Notes: generated by a model from the letters alone, not told the origin. Numbered from the stretch's first letter, positions 46,704 through 56,171 are shown. The stretch: 64,000 nt of DNA from JAKFEE01 sp036675815 (GCA_036675815.1 JAKFEE010000021.1:310001-374000); one strand, 5' to 3'. Numbers and translations: made by a program.

Positions 46704-48035
46704 TCAGCCGCCGAGGGCATCGAGCTGTTGCTGCAGCCCCTGGCGTGCGGGCGACCCCTCGGGGAGTTGGCCGAGCAGCCGGCTCCACAGGGTCTTGGCC
46801 TCGGCCTTGCGGCCCGCCTGGGCCTCGGACAGGCCAAGGAAATACAGGGCATCGGGGTTGTCGGCGTCGAGGTCGAGGACCTCGCGCAGCACGCCGACAG
46901 CCTCGGCGGGAACGGGCGCATCCTCGGGCACGCTGTTCAGCAACAGGTCGGCATAGGCCAGCTTGAGGTCGGCATCCTGCGGCCGCAGGGTGATGGCCTT
47001 GCCATAGGCCTGCTTCGCCTCATCCGTCCGCCCCTGCACTTGATACGCCCGTCCCAGGCGCCGCCAGCCATCGGCGTCATCGGGGTTGGCCGCGAGCTTG
47101 CCCTCCAGCCGCTCGACCATCGCCTGGATCATGGCCTGCCGATCCGCGGCCGACGGCGGTACGGCCGCGGCGGATACGTCGGGCGCCTTCGGCGGGATGG
47201 TGGCCGGGTCGACGCCCGCGCCGGCGGCGGCGGCCTTGATCTGGTCGCGCAAGCCGGGCAGCCACGCCGCATCGGCCGGCGCGCCCTGTTCGAGATCGCG
47301 CCAGATGGCCAGGCCGCCGGTCAGGTCGCCCTGCTGGATACGGGCCACGCCCAAAAAGAAGCGGGCACGCGGATTGGACGCATCGACCGCCAGAGCCTGA
47401 CCGAACGCCTGCGCCGCCTCCGGCACCACCGCCCCGCCATTGGCCTGCATCAACGCCTCGCCAAAGCCGGAATACACCTCGGCATTTTGGGGGCCGAGGG
47501 CGATGGCGCGGCGATAGGCGTCGGTGGCATCCGCATGGCGCTCCATCATCTGGTAGGATCGCGCCAGCATGATCCAGCCTTGCGGGTTGTTCGGATCCTG
47601 CTCGAGCCGCTGCGCCAACTTGCCGACCATTTCGGCGATTTCCGGCGGCACGCTCGCCGTGGGCGCCGCCCGTTCGGCGAAGGGTTGGTCGGGCTGACCC
47701 GGCTGGCCGAGCAGCATGTACAGGGCCAGCGCACCCGCCGGGACGGCGATCCCGACCATGGCGACCAGCACCTTGTGCCCACCGCGGTCGGCGGATTGCT
47801 CGCCGGCGTCGGCGGCGGCCAGCATGCGGCGCTTGATCTCGGTACGCGCGCTGTCGGCCTGGGCGGCCGTCAGCAGGCCGCGTTCCATGTCGGCATCGAC
47901 TTCCTTGAGCTGGTCGCGATAGACGGCGAGGTCGTACCCTGCCCGCGCGGCGGCCTCGGCCTTGCCGCGCAGCATCGGAACCAGCATGAGGGCGAGCGCG
48001 CCCAGCGTCAGCAGGGCAAAGACGAGCCAAATCAT
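46704..48035 (-). CDS. ccmI: Cytochrome c biogenesis protein CcmI
   Basis: The 443-residue protein has two membrane helices (WLVFALLTLGALALMLVPML; VLVAMVGIAVPAGALALYMLL) enclosing a cytoplasmic loop (YDLAVYRDQLKEVDADMERGLL), then a periplasmic region with TPR repeats (NPQGWIMLARSYQMMERHADATDAYRRAI; DADGWRRLGRAYQVQGRTDEAKQAYGKAI). CcmI is a chaperone that presents apocytochrome c to the haem ligation complex CcmFH. It is the last gene of the operon, 3 nt after ccmH. Confidence 0.93.
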   Translation of the reverse strand: MIWLVFALLTLGALALMLVPMLRGKAEAAARAGYDLAVYRDQLKEVDADMERGLLTAAQADSARTEIKRRMLAAADAGEQSADRGGHKVLVAMVGIAVPAGALALYMLLGQPGQPDQPFAERAAPTASVPPEIAEMVGKLAQRLEQDPNNPQGWIMLARSYQMMERHADATDAYRRAIALGPQNAEVYSGFGEALMQANGGAVVPEAAQAFGQALAVDASNPRARFFLGVARIQQGDLTGGLAIWRDLEQGAPADAAWLPGLRDQIKAAAAGAGVDPATIPPKAPDVSAAAVPPSAADRQAMIQAMVERLEGKLAANPDDADGWRRLGRAYQVQGRTDEAKQAYGKAITLRPQDADLKLAYADLLLNSVPEDAPVPAEAVGVLREVLDLDADNPDALYFLGLSEAQAGRKAEAKTLWSRLLGQLPEGSPARQGLQQQLDALGG

Positions 48036-48038
48036 GGT

Positions 48039-48512
48039 CTAGGGATTGTCTCCCAGCAGCTTCTTGAGCCGGCGTTCCTCTTCGGGCGTCAGCCCACGCC
48101 GGGCCTCGACCGCCTCGGGGCGGCGCCGGCGGAAAAAGGCGATCAGGGCGGCAATGGCGATGAGCGCCAGCACCGGCGGCCCGAACCACAGCACGTAGGT
48201 GCTGGACTTGAACGGCGGCTTCAACAGCACATAGTCGCCATAGCGGGCGACGACGAACTGCACCACCTGCTCGTCGCTGTCGCCGGCCTTGAGCCGCTGG
48301 CGGACGAGCACGCGCAGGTCGCGGGCGAGATCGGCGTCGGAATCGTCGATGGACTGGTTCTGGCAGACGACGCAGCGCAGGCCCTTGCTGATCTCGCGGG
48401 CGCGCTCTTCCAGCACCGGATCCTTCAGCATCTCGTCGGGATTGACGGCGTGGGCCGGCCCGGCGAGGAGGAAGGCCGCCAGGGCGGCGACGAAAGCCTT
48501 GGGCAGCCTCAT
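48039..48512 (-). CDS. ccmH: Cytochrome c maturation protein CcmH
   Basis: The 157-residue protein has a signal peptide (FVAALAAFLLAGPAHA), the redox motif in LRCVVCQNQSIDDSDADLARDLR and one C-terminal membrane helix (PPVLALIAIAALIAFF). CcmH reduces or holds the haem-binding cysteines of apocytochrome c in the periplasm. It overlaps ccmG by 4 nt. This is the short form (no TPR part), consistent with a separate ccmI. Confidence 0.95.
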   Translation of the reverse strand: MRLPKAFVAALAAFLLAGPAHAVNPDEMLKDPVLEERAREISKGLRCVVCQNQSIDDSDADLARDLRVLVRQRLKAGDSDEQVVQFVVARYGDYVLLKPPFKSSTYVLWFGPPVLALIAIAALIAFFRRRRPEAVEARRGLTPEEERRLKKLLGDNP

Positions 48513-49063
48513 GGCTTCTGCAACTCCTTGATCATCGGTGCCAAAGTGTCCGTCCACACCTCGGGGGTGATCGGGCCGGTGTGCTTGTAGCGGATGTTGC
48601 CGCTGGCATCGACGACGAAGGTTTCGGGGGCGCCGGTTACGCCGAAGTCGATGGCGGCATTGGTCTTGGGCGGACCGAGATCGAGACCGACACGGTCATA
48701 GGGATCGCCGTTCCGCTTGAGCCAGCGACTGCCATCCTCCGGATTCTTCTCGTTCCAGTCGATGCCATGGACCGGCACCAGGCCGGTCTTGCGGATCTGC
48801 AGCAGCATCGGATGCTCGGCGACGCAGGCGACGCACCACGAGCCGAAGATGTTGATCAAGGACACCTGTCCGGTGATGTGCTCGCTCTTCAGGCCGATAT
48901 CGTCGCGCCCCGGCACGCCCGGCAGGTCGAGCGGCGGCAGCGGCCGGTTGATGAGCACCGAGGGGATGTCGCGGGGATCGCGGCCAAAGCTCAACTGGTA
49001 GAGGAACACCGCGGCCAGGCCGAGGAACAGCACCACGGGCAGAAGATAAAGCGCACGCCTCAT
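48509..49063 (-). CDS. ccmG: Thiol:disulfide interchange protein CcmG (DsbE)
   Basis: The 184-residue protein has an N-terminal membrane anchor (ALYLLPVVLFLGLAAVFLY) and a periplasmic thioredoxin fold with the active site GSWCVACVAEHP and cis-Pro region FGVTGAPETFVVD. It keeps apocytochrome cysteines reduced, receiving electrons from CcdA/DsbD. ATG 49063 lies 7 nt after the ccmF stop. Confidence 0.95.
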   Translation of the reverse strand: MRRALYLLPVVLFLGLAAVFLYQLSFGRDPRDIPSVLINRPLPPLDLPGVPGRDDIGLKSEHITGQVSLINIFGSWCVACVAEHPMLLQIRKTGLVPVHGIDWNEKNPEDGSRWLKRNGDPYDRVGLDLGPPKTNAAIDFGVTGAPETFVVDASGNIRYKHTGPITPEVWTDTLAPMIKELQKP

Positions 49064-49070
49064 GCTGTGA

Positions 49071-51065
49071 TCACTCCGCCGGCTGCATGGCACGCGCCGC
49101 GGCCGGCTTGCGCGCCGGCGCACCGACGCGGTGGCGACGATCGCTGAGCGAGACCAGCCCGCCCAGCACCATGGTCAGCGCGCCGATCCACAGCCACGGG
49201 ATCAGCGGGTTATGATACAGGCGCGTGACGTAGCCGCCCTTGCCGTCGGCCTCGCCGATCACCGCATAGAGGTCGGCCAGCCAGGTGGTGTGGATGGCAG
49301 CCTCGGTGGTCGGCCGCGGCGGCTGGCTGTACTGACGCTTCTCGGCGTCGTCGAGGACGGCGACCTGCCGGCCGTCCTTGCTGACGACGAAAATGGCGCC
49401 CTCGCCCGTGTAGTTCGGCCCCGTGATCGGGTGCACCGACTGCAGCTGGAAGTCGTAGCCGTCGACGCGGGCGACGTCGCCGGGGCGCATCACCTGCACG
49501 CTTTCGACCTTCCACGCCGACGAGCCGGTGATTCCGGCGATGACGATGGCCAAACCGACGTGGGCGAGGGTCATGCCGTACGCGGCGCGCGGCAGCCTGA
49601 AGGCCCGCCGCATGCTGTCCCCCAGCGGCGCCCGGAACAGACGGATGCGATCGGCCCATTCGCTCAGCGTGCCGAAGAACAGCCACGCGGCCAGGGCCAT
49701 GCCCGCCGCCGCCCACAACGGCCGATCGTCACCGCCCATGATCAGCCATGATGCGGCCGCCGCGGCCACGGTGGCGGCGAGGGCCAGCTTCAGCCGGCCG
49801 AGAGCCGCCATCAGGTCGCCCCGCTTCCACGACAGCAGCGGCGCCACCGCCATGGCCATCACCATGGGCACCATCAGCGGCACGAACACCGAATTGAAGA
49901 AGGGCGCCCCGACCGAGATCTTGCCCAGTTCCAGGGCATCGGCGAACAGCGGGAACAACGTCCCCAACAGCACGGTGCCCGTGGCGGTGCTCATCAATAC
50001 GTTGTTGAGCAGCAGCGCCCCCTCGCGCGAGATCGGCGCGAACAGGCCGCCGGCCTTCAGTTCGGGGGCACGCATCGCGAACAAAGTCAGCGAGCCGCCG
50101 GCGCACAAGACCAGCAGCCCCAGGACGAACATGCCGCGCGCCGGATCGGCGGCGAAGGAGTGCACCGAAGTCAGCACGCCCGAGCGCACCAGGAATGTGC
50201 CGAGCAGGCTGAACGAGAAGGTGATGATGGCGAGTAGAATGGTCCAGCTCTTGAGCGCATCGCGCTTCTCGACGACCACAGCCGAGTGCAGCAATGCCGT
50301 GCCCAGCAGCCATGGCATGAATGAGGCGTTCTCGACCGGGTCCCAGTACCACCAGCCGCCCCAGCCCAGTTCGTAATACGCCCACCACGAGCCGAGCGCG
50401 ATGCCGCAGGTGAGGAATACCCAGGCCGCCAGCGTCCACGGCCGCACCCATCGCGCCCAGGCGGCGTCGACGCGGCCTTCGATCAGCGCGGCGATGGCGA
50501 AGGAGAAGGCCATCGAGAAGCCGACATAGCCGAGATACAGGAACGGCGGGTGGAAGGCGAGGCCCGGGTCCTGCAGCAGCGGATTGAGGCCGTTGCCGTT
50601 CATCGGCGCCGGGTCGAGGCGCGCGAACGGATTGGAGGTCAACAGGATGAACAGCAGGAAACCGACGGCGATCATCGCCTGCACCGCCAGCACTCGGGCC
50701 TTCAACGACGGCGGCAGATTGCGCCCAAAGGCCGAAACCGCCATGCCGAACCCCGCCAGGATGGTGATCCACAGCAGGAGCGACCCTTCGTGATTGCCCC
50801 ACACGCCGGTGATCTTGTAGAGCAGCGGCTTGTCGGTGTGTGAATTGGCGGCGACGTTCACCACCGAGAAGTCGCTGACGACATAGGCATAGGTCAGCGC
50901 GCCGAAGGCCATGGCGATCAGGGCGAACTGCGCCAGGGCGGCCGGAGCGGCGACCGCCATCAGCGGCGCGCTGCGCCGTTGCGCGCCGTAGAGCGGTACG
51001 CTCGCCTGCGCCACGGCGACCACCAGCGCCAGGATAAGGGCGAAATGGCCGGTCTCGACGATCAT
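49071..51065 (-). CDS. ccmF: Haem lyase subunit CcmF
   Basis: The 664-residue membrane protein with about 15 helices carries the haem-handling WWD domain (GWGGWWYWDPVENASFMPWL) and the conserved histidine regions around it (GVWGNHEGSLLLWITILAG). CcmF attaches haem from CcmE to apocytochrome c in the periplasm, together with CcmH and CcmI. Its start overlaps the ccmE stop by 4 nt. Confidence 0.97.
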   Translation of the reverse strand: MIVETGHFALILALVVAVAQASVPLYGAQRRSAPLMAVAAPAALAQFALIAMAFGALTYAYVVSDFSVVNVAANSHTDKPLLYKITGVWGNHEGSLLLWITILAGFGMAVSAFGRNLPPSLKARVLAVQAMIAVGFLLFILLTSNPFARLDPAPMNGNGLNPLLQDPGLAFHPPFLYLGYVGFSMAFSFAIAALIEGRVDAAWARWVRPWTLAAWVFLTCGIALGSWWAYYELGWGGWWYWDPVENASFMPWLLGTALLHSAVVVEKRDALKSWTILLAIITFSFSLLGTFLVRSGVLTSVHSFAADPARGMFVLGLLVLCAGGSLTLFAMRAPELKAGGLFAPISREGALLLNNVLMSTATGTVLLGTLFPLFADALELGKISVGAPFFNSVFVPLMVPMVMAMAVAPLLSWKRGDLMAALGRLKLALAATVAAAAASWLIMGGDDRPLWAAAGMALAAWLFFGTLSEWADRIRLFRAPLGDSMRRAFRLPRAAYGMTLAHVGLAIVIAGITGSSAWKVESVQVMRPGDVARVDGYDFQLQSVHPITGPNYTGEGAIFVVSKDGRQVAVLDDAEKRQYSQPPRPTTEAAIHTTWLADLYAVIGEADGKGGYVTRLYHNPLIPWLWIGALTMVLGGLVSLSDRRHRVGAPARKPAAARAMQPAE

Positions 51066-51520
51066 GGCGTCCCCGTCTTTCCGCTCTGCTCGCCCCAGTG
51101 CCCCTGCGCCTTCAGCGCGTCGACCACTTCCTTGGGCATGTAGTTCTCGTCGTGCTTGGCCAGCACTTCCGAGGCGTGGAAGGTGCCGTCCTTCGTCAGC
51201 CGCCCTTCCGCCACCACACCTTGCCCTTCGCGGAACAGGTCGGGCAGGATGCCGTTGTAGGTGACGGGAACGGCATTGGCGGTATCGGTGACGCGGAAGC
51301 TGACGATCTCGCCCTGCTGATTGACACTGCCCTCTTCGACGAGGCCGCCGATGCGCAGGCGGCGCTCGGGGGTGATGTCCTTGTGGGCCATCAACTCGGT
51401 CGGGCTGTAGAAATAGACCAGGGTGTCGTTGAAGGCGGTCAGCACCAGCGCGGTGGCGCTGCCCAGGGCCAGCATGCCGAGCAGCACGAAATACAGCCGT
51501 CTCTTCTTACGCGTCAGCAC
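51062..51520 (-). CDS. ccmE: Haem chaperone CcmE
   Basis: The 152-residue protein has an N-terminal anchor (RRLYFVLLGMLALGSATALVL) and an OB-fold with the haem-binding histidine in LAKHDENYMPKEV (H-x3-Y type). It carries haem covalently between the CcmABCD complex and CcmF. GTG start at 51520; it overlaps ccmD by 14 nt. Confidence 0.96.
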   Translation of the reverse strand: MLTRKKRRLYFVLLGMLALGSATALVLTAFNDTLVYFYSPTELMAHKDITPERRLRIGGLVEEGSVNQQGEIVSFRVTDTANAVPVTYNGILPDLFREGQGVVAEGRLTKDGTFHASEVLAKHDENYMPKEVVDALKAQGHWGEQSGKTGTP

Positions 51521-51722
51521 CCGTCGCCTCCTCCGGCCTTGTCCGCTTGCCCGCCGTGCGCCTGCGATGCGGCCGGCTTTCCTGAAGCAGCCTGAGCTGG
51601 GCCTCCAGAAGGCGGGCGCCGCGCAAGGACAGGAGCCACAGCCCCACCATCACGACGGCAGCCGCCGCATAAGCGGGCCAGACATAGCCCGCGTAGCCGC
51701 CCATCTCGAAAAATCCCGTCAT
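51507..51722 (-). CDS. ccmD: Haem exporter protein CcmD
   Basis: The 71-residue protein has one membrane helix (YVWPAYAAAAVVMVGLWLLSL) preceded by FFEMGGYAG and followed by a basic cytoplasmic tail, the CcmD pattern. It stabilises the CcmC-CcmE complex and helps release haem-loaded CcmE. It overlaps ccmE by 14 nt and follows ccmC by 19 nt. Confidence 0.9.
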   Translation of the reverse strand: MTGFFEMGGYAGYVWPAYAAAAVVMVGLWLLSLRGARLLEAQLRLLQESRPHRRRTAGKRTRPEEATGADA

Positions 51723-51741
51723 CTATTCGCCTTCGCCTCGG

Positions 51742-52467
51742 TCAGCCCTGGCCGTGCACCTGCATCAGCCGGATCGCCCGGATCTTCGCGCCTGCAATCT
51801 CGGCCCTGACCCTAAGGATGAGAACCGAAACGAAATAGGTGGTGAATCCCAAGGCCATCAGCAACAGCGGCAGCATCATTGACGCATCGATGGCGGGGCC
51901 GCCCATCTTCACCACGCTGGCCGGCTGGTGCAGCGTCTTCCACCAGTCGACCGAGAACTTGATGACCGGAACGTTGACGAAGCCGGCCAGGGCGAGAATG
52001 GCGGCGGCCTTGGCGCCGCGGGTCGGGTCGTCGAAGGCGTTGACCAGCGCCATGTGGCCGAAATACAGGAACAGCAGGATGAGCATGCTGGTCAGCCGCG
52101 CGTCCCACGCCCACCAGGTGCCCCACATCGGCTTGCCCCACAGCGCGCCGGTCAGTAGGCACAGGAAGGTGAAACCGGCGCCGACGGGGGCACTGGCCTT
52201 GGCGATGACGTCGGCCAGCGGATGCTTCCAGATCAGCGCCGTGGCGCTGGCCACGGCCATGGTGGTGTAGCAGAACAGCCCCATCCACGCCGCCGGGACA
52301 TGGATGTACATGATGCGCACGGTATCGCCCTGCTGATAATCGGGGGGCGAGGCCACCAGCGCGAAATACAGCCCGGCCCCCAACAGCACCACCGTCAGCC
52401 CGCCCGACCAGGGCAGCACGAGCGCCGCCAGTCTGAGGAAGCGGGCGGGATTGGCGAATCTATGCAT
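51742..52467 (-). CDS. ccmC: Haem exporter protein CcmC
   Basis: The 241-residue protein with six helices has the WWD-type haem motif (WGTWWAWDARLTSMLILLFLYFG) and flanking histidines (IHVPAAWMG). CcmC loads haem onto CcmE. It is separated from ccmB by 64 nt (52468-52531) in which no further gene is seen. Confidence 0.96.
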   Translation of the reverse strand: MHRFANPARFLRLAALVLPWSGGLTVVLLGAGLYFALVASPPDYQQGDTVRIMYIHVPAAWMGLFCYTTMAVASATALIWKHPLADVIAKASAPVGAGFTFLCLLTGALWGKPMWGTWWAWDARLTSMLILLFLYFGHMALVNAFDDPTRGAKAAAILALAGFVNVPVIKFSVDWWKTLHQPASVVKMGGPAIDASMMLPLLLMALGFTTYFVSVLILRVRAEIAGAKIRAIRLMQVHGQG

Positions 52468-52531
52468 GGCTCGTTTCTACAGTGCCTAACAATCGTTTAA
52501 AAGACTAACCGGATCGGGCTATCCCAATTGG

Positions 52532-53197
52532 TCATTCGATAGCCTGCCGGATCGCAGCCGAGGTAGCCCAGGGGGCGAGAGGCAGCGCCGCCAGCAGAAT
52601 CGCCGCCAGCACCAGCAGTTGCGCATTGGGGCTGAAACCGTGAATCGCCGCGTCCACCGCACCGACGCCGAAAATGAGCACCGGGATGTACAAAGGCAAG
52701 ATGAGCAGCGACAGCAACACGCCGCCGCGGCGCGCCCCCAGCACCAGGCCGGCGCCGACGGCGCCGATCAGGCTGAGCGAGGGCGTACCCAGCAGCATGG
52801 CGCCGATCAGCGTCACGAAGCCCGAGCTGTTCATGTTGAGCAGGACGGCGAGCAGCGGCGCCGCGGCGATCAGCGGCAGCCCGGTCGTCAGCCAGTGGGC
52901 GGTGGCCTTGGCCATCACGATGATGGGCAACGGCGTCGGGCTGAGGGTCAGCAACTCCAGCGCGCCGTCCTCGTAGTCGGTCTGGAACAGGCGATCCAGC
53001 GACAGCATCGACGCCAGCAGCGCCGTCACCCACAGCACGCCGGGCGAGACGCGCTGCAGGATGTTCAGTTCGGGGCCGATGCCGAAGGGAAACAACACCA
53101 CCGTCAGCACGAAGAACGTCACCACCATGACGCTATCGGTGCCCTGGCGCAGGGCCAGACGCAGGTCGCGACGGACGATCTCGACGAAGGACTTCAC
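52532..53197 (-). CDS. ccmB: Haem exporter protein CcmB
   Basis: The 221-residue membrane protein with six helices has the conserved VTALLASMLSLDRLFQTDYEDGALELLTLSPTP and LLGTPSLSLIGAVGAGLVLG segments of CcmB. With CcmA it forms the ABC module that releases haem-loaded CcmE from CcmC. The GTG at 53197 overlaps the ccmA stop by 3 nt; an upstream in-frame start would lie inside ccmA. Confidence 0.95.
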   Translation of the reverse strand: MKSFVEIVRRDLRLALRQGTDSVMVVTFFVLTVVLFPFGIGPELNILQRVSPGVLWVTALLASMLSLDRLFQTDYEDGALELLTLSPTPLPIIVMAKATAHWLTTGLPLIAAAPLLAVLLNMNSSGFVTLIGAMLLGTPSLSLIGAVGAGLVLGARRGGVLLSLLILPLYIPVLIFGVGAVDAAIHGFSPNAQLLVLAAILLAALPLAPWATSAAIRQAIE

Positions 53198-53865
53198 ACC
53201 CACAGCCCTTCCGCCCAACTCGCCGGCGCGCCGAATTCATCGAGATGGAGTTCATGGGCGCCGGGCAGGTCGATGTCGAGGTGGGTCGAGACCACCACCA
53301 TGCCGCCGGCGGCGCGGTGCTCGGCGATGGTCTCCTCCAGCACCCTGACCGATGCCTTGTCGAGCGCCACCGTCGGCTCGTCGAGCAGCCACAGCGGCGC
53401 CGGCGCCGCCAACAGGCGCGCCAGGTTGAGCCGCCGCTTCTGCCCGGCCGACAGCAATTGTCCCGGCATGCCGGCGAGATGGTCGAGGCCGAAGCGCTCC
53501 AGCGCCGCCTCGGCCTTGGCGCTACCGGTCGACGGGTCGTGCAGGCGCGCCCAGAACAGCACGTTCTCGATCACCGACAGCACCGGCTTCACCGCGTCAT
53601 GGTGGCCGACGTAATGCAGGCGGCCGGCATGCGCCTCGCGATCGGCCAGCGGTTCGCCCTGCCAGCGCATCTGGCCCGCCGCCGGCTTCAACAGCCCCGC
53701 CATCAGGCGCAGCAGGCTGGACTTGCCCGAGCCGTTCGGCCCCAACAGCACCAAGGCCTGTTGGGCATGGAGGTCGAAGCCGAGTCCGGAAAAGACGACG
53801 CGCTCGCCGCGAATGCAGATCAGGTCACTGCCGGAAAACAGCGGAAACGAGCCGGTGTCGGTCAT
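53194..53865 (-). CDS. ccmA: Haem exporter ATP-binding protein CcmA
   Basis: The 223-residue ABC ATPase has Walker A LLGPNGSGKSSLLR, the CcmA-specific signature LSAGQKRRLNLARLL (Ala for Gly), Walker B LWLLDEPTVALD and STHLDIDLPGAHEL. It energises CcmE release in the Ccm pathway. It is the first gene of the operon. On the minus strand TATGGT (53878-53873) ends 7 nt before the ATG, which would make the transcript leaderless; a matching -35 box is weak. Confidence 0.95.
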   Translation of the reverse strand: MTDTGSFPLFSGSDLICIRGERVVFSGLGFDLHAQQALVLLGPNGSGKSSLLRLMAGLLKPAAGQMRWQGEPLADREAHAGRLHYVGHHDAVKPVLSVIENVLFWARLHDPSTGSAKAEAALERFGLDHLAGMPGQLLSAGQKRRLNLARLLAAPAPLWLLDEPTVALDKASVRVLEETIAEHRAAGGMVVVSTHLDIDLPGAHELHLDEFGAPASWAEGLWV

Positions 53866-53926
53866 GGCCGGCACCATAGCAAATTTGTGCGAATGGGCCA
53901 GATGCAATGGTGTCGCAGCATAGAAT

Positions 53927-53949
53927 GACGGCCGGCAGTGCCGGCCGTC
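53927..53949. repeat. Perfect 11-bp-arm hairpin
   Basis: GACGGCCGGCA (53927-53937) and TGCCGGCCGTC (53939-53949) form a perfect inverted repeat with a 1-nt centre, in the 196-nt gap between the CoA-ligase gene end and ccmA. No T run follows on either strand. Its sequence is unrelated to the other repeat families here. Confidence 0.6.
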
Positions 53950-54003
53950 TGGTGCCCTGGGCCTGCCCGGAGACCCGGGGGTCCACGCCGGAGAATCGGG
54001 GCC

Positions 54004-54027
54004 TGCCGCAAGGGGGGTCTTGCGGCA
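54004..54027. terminator. Hairpin after the LIV operon (possible Rho-assisted terminator)
   Basis: TGCCGCAAG (54004-54012) and CTTGCGGCA (54019-54027) pair perfectly with a 6-nt loop. It lies about 35 nt beyond the end of the last gene of the minus-strand LIV operon. With no T run it is not a classical terminator but could block 3' exonucleases. Confidence 0.45.
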
Positions 54028-54061
54028 AGCTAAAGGCGCAATTGTGGCAAAATTGTGAGTG

Positions 54062-55297
54062 TCACGGCACGGTGCGGCGGTCGTCGATGACCTTGCCGTC
54101 ATTCGGCAAGATTCCGGCCGCCGCGAACGCCACGCGGCCCTTCAGCTTCAGCACCGCCTGCACCGTCTCGACCAGACTCGATTGCAGGGCCTCGCCCGCG
54201 CCCTCGGCCTCGCAATGCAGCGTCATGACGTCGGCCTCGCCGTCGCGCTCGACCACCAGCCGCGCCCGCCGAATCTCGGGATGGCGGCGGATCAGCTCGG
54301 CCACCTGCTGCGGATGCACGAACATGCCCTTGACCTTGGTGGCCTGGTCGGCGCGGCCCATCCAGCCCTTGATGCGGGCGTTGGTGCGCCCGCAGGGGCT
54401 GCGGCCGGGCAGGATCGCCGAGAGATCGCCGGTGGCGAAGCGGATCAACGGGTATTCCGGGGTCAGCGTCGTCACCACCAGCTCGCCGACCTCGCCTTCC
54501 GGCACCGGATCGCCGGTGCCGGGGCGGACGATCTCGACGATGACGTGCTCGTCGATGATCATGCCGTCGAGGGCGGGCGATTCATAGGCGATCAGGCCGA
54601 GATCGGCGGTGCCGTAGCATTGCCGGACGGCGACGCCGAGATCGTTCAAGGCGGCACGCAGCGAGGGCGGCAAGGCTTCGCCGCTGACGCAGGCCTTGGT
54701 CAGCCTGCGGCAATCCAAGCCCATCTCATGCGCCTTCTCCAGCATCGTCTTGAGAAACGACGGCGTGCCGGTATAGCCGTCGGCGGCGAGATCGGCGGCG
54801 GCGCGCGCCTGCAACTCGGTGTTGCCGACGCCGGCCGGAATCACCGCGCAACCGAGAGCATGCGCGGCGCTTTCCAGCATCGCCCCCGCCGGGGTCAGGT
54901 GATACGAAAAGCTGTTGTGAACGATGTCGCCTCGGCGAAAGCCGGCGGCGAACAGGGCGCGGGCGAACCGCCACCAGTCGGGGCGCTTGCCCTCGGGATC
55001 GTAGATCGGCCCCGGCGACTGGAAGATGCGGGCGAGCTCGCCGGTCGGCACCGCCACCATGCCGGCAAACGGCAGCGCGGCGGGCTGCAGCGTGATCAGC
55101 TCGGACTTGCGGGTGATCGGCAACCGCGCCAGCGCCGTGCGATCCCGAACATCGGCGGGAGCGACGTCGTGCAGGTGCTCGCCGAAATATGCCGTCCGCG
55201 CCTTGGCGTGCACGATCTGCCCGGCCAGCGCCCGAAACAGCCGCTCCTCGCGCTGCTGCGCATCCTGGTTTTCCAGCGCGTCGTAGTATTGCTCCAT
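54062..55297 (-). CDS. Phenylacetate-CoA ligase-like (PaaK family) adenylate-forming enzyme
   Basis: The 411-residue protein is a PaaK-family adenylate-forming enzyme: NSFSYHLTPAGAMLESAAHALG in place of the usual P-loop region, GYTGTPSFLKTMLEKA, QCYGTADLGLIAYES, VVTTLTPEYPLIRFATGDL and KGMFVHPQQVAELIRRHPEI. It should activate an aromatic or related carboxylate to its CoA thioester. It closes the LIV-type operon, its ATG overlapping the livF stop (TGATG). PaaK-like ligases at this position are common in alphaproteobacterial LIV operons, suggesting uptake coupled to activation. Confidence 0.88.
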   Translation of the reverse strand: MEQYYDALENQDAQQREERLFRALAGQIVHAKARTAYFGEHLHDVAPADVRDRTALARLPITRKSELITLQPAALPFAGMVAVPTGELARIFQSPGPIYDPEGKRPDWWRFARALFAAGFRRGDIVHNSFSYHLTPAGAMLESAAHALGCAVIPAGVGNTELQARAAADLAADGYTGTPSFLKTMLEKAHEMGLDCRRLTKACVSGEALPPSLRAALNDLGVAVRQCYGTADLGLIAYESPALDGMIIDEHVIVEIVRPGTGDPVPEGEVGELVVTTLTPEYPLIRFATGDLSAILPGRSPCGRTNARIKGWMGRADQATKVKGMFVHPQQVAELIRRHPEIRRARLVVERDGEADVMTLHCEAEGAGEALQSSLVETVQAVLKLKGRVAFAAAGILPNDGKVIDDRRTVP

Positions 55298-56133
55298 CAC
55301 AGCCACCGCTTGCGCCGTTTGTAGGATTTCAGGTTCTTGAACGATTTGCGCTCTTCGCCGCCGCCGCCGAGATAGAATTCCTTGACGTCTTCGTTGTTGA
55401 CCAACTCCGCCTGCGCGCCGTCGAGGACGATCTTTCCCGATTCCATGATGTAGCCATAGTTGGCGGCTTTCAGCGCCATGCGGGCGTTCTGCTCGACCAG
55501 CAGGATGGTGATGCCCAGTTCGTGGTTGAGCTGGCGGATGATGCCGAACACCTCCTTGACCAGTAGCGGCGACAGGCCCATCGACGGCTCGTCGAGTAGG
55601 ATCATTTTGGGCTTCGCCATCAGGGCGCGGCCTATGGCCAGCATCTGTTGCTCGCCGCCGGAGAGATAGCCGGCCAGCCCGGTGCGCTCGCGCAGGCGCG
55701 GGAAGAAGTCGAAGACCATGTCGATGTCGGCCTTGACCCCGGCGTCGCGCCGCGTGTAGGCGCCCAGGCGCAGATTTTCGGTAACCGTCATGTCCTCGAT
55801 GATGCGCCGGCCCTCCATGACCTGGAAGATGCCGCGGCGTACGATTTGCTCGGGCGCCATGTTGGCGATGTTCTCGCCCATGAAGGTCACGTTGCCGCGC
55901 GTCACCTCGCCGTCCTCGGTGCGCAGCAGCCCCGAGATGGCCTTCAGCGTCGTCGACTTGCCGGCGCCGTTGGGACCCAGCAGGGTGACGATCTCGCCCT
56001 CCGGCACCGACAGGCTGACGCCGCGCAGCACCAGGATCACCTCGTCGTAGACCACCTCGATGTTGTTGACGACCAGCAGCGGCTCCTTGGTGGCGGCTTG
56101 CGGTCGTGGTGACTTCACTACGGCTTCGGCCAT
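55297..56133 (-). CDS. livF: Branched-chain-type ABC transporter ATP-binding protein LivF
   Basis: The 278-residue ATPase has Walker A LLGPNGAGKSTTLKAISG, LivF-type FQVMEGRRIIEDMTVTENLRLGAY, signature LSGGEQQMLAIGRALM, Walker B MILLDEPSMGLSP and VEQNARMAL. The C-terminal tail (GEERKSFKNLKSYKRRKRW) is longer and more basic than in E. coli LivF, as usual for this operon type. It energises the LivHM permease with LivG. Confidence 0.94.
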   Translation of the reverse strand: MAEAVVKSPRPQAATKEPLLVVNNIEVVYDEVILVLRGVSLSVPEGEIVTLLGPNGAGKSTTLKAISGLLRTEDGEVTRGNVTFMGENIANMAPEQIVRRGIFQVMEGRRIIEDMTVTENLRLGAYTRRDAGVKADIDMVFDFFPRLRERTGLAGYLSGGEQQMLAIGRALMAKPKMILLDEPSMGLSPLLVKEVFGIIRQLNHELGITILLVEQNARMALKAANYGYIMESGKIVLDGAQAELVNNEDVKEFYLGGGGEERKSFKNLKSYKRRKRWL

Positions 56134-56171
56134 GAAACGCTCCCTACAACGCGCTTGCCCACGCCTTTCTT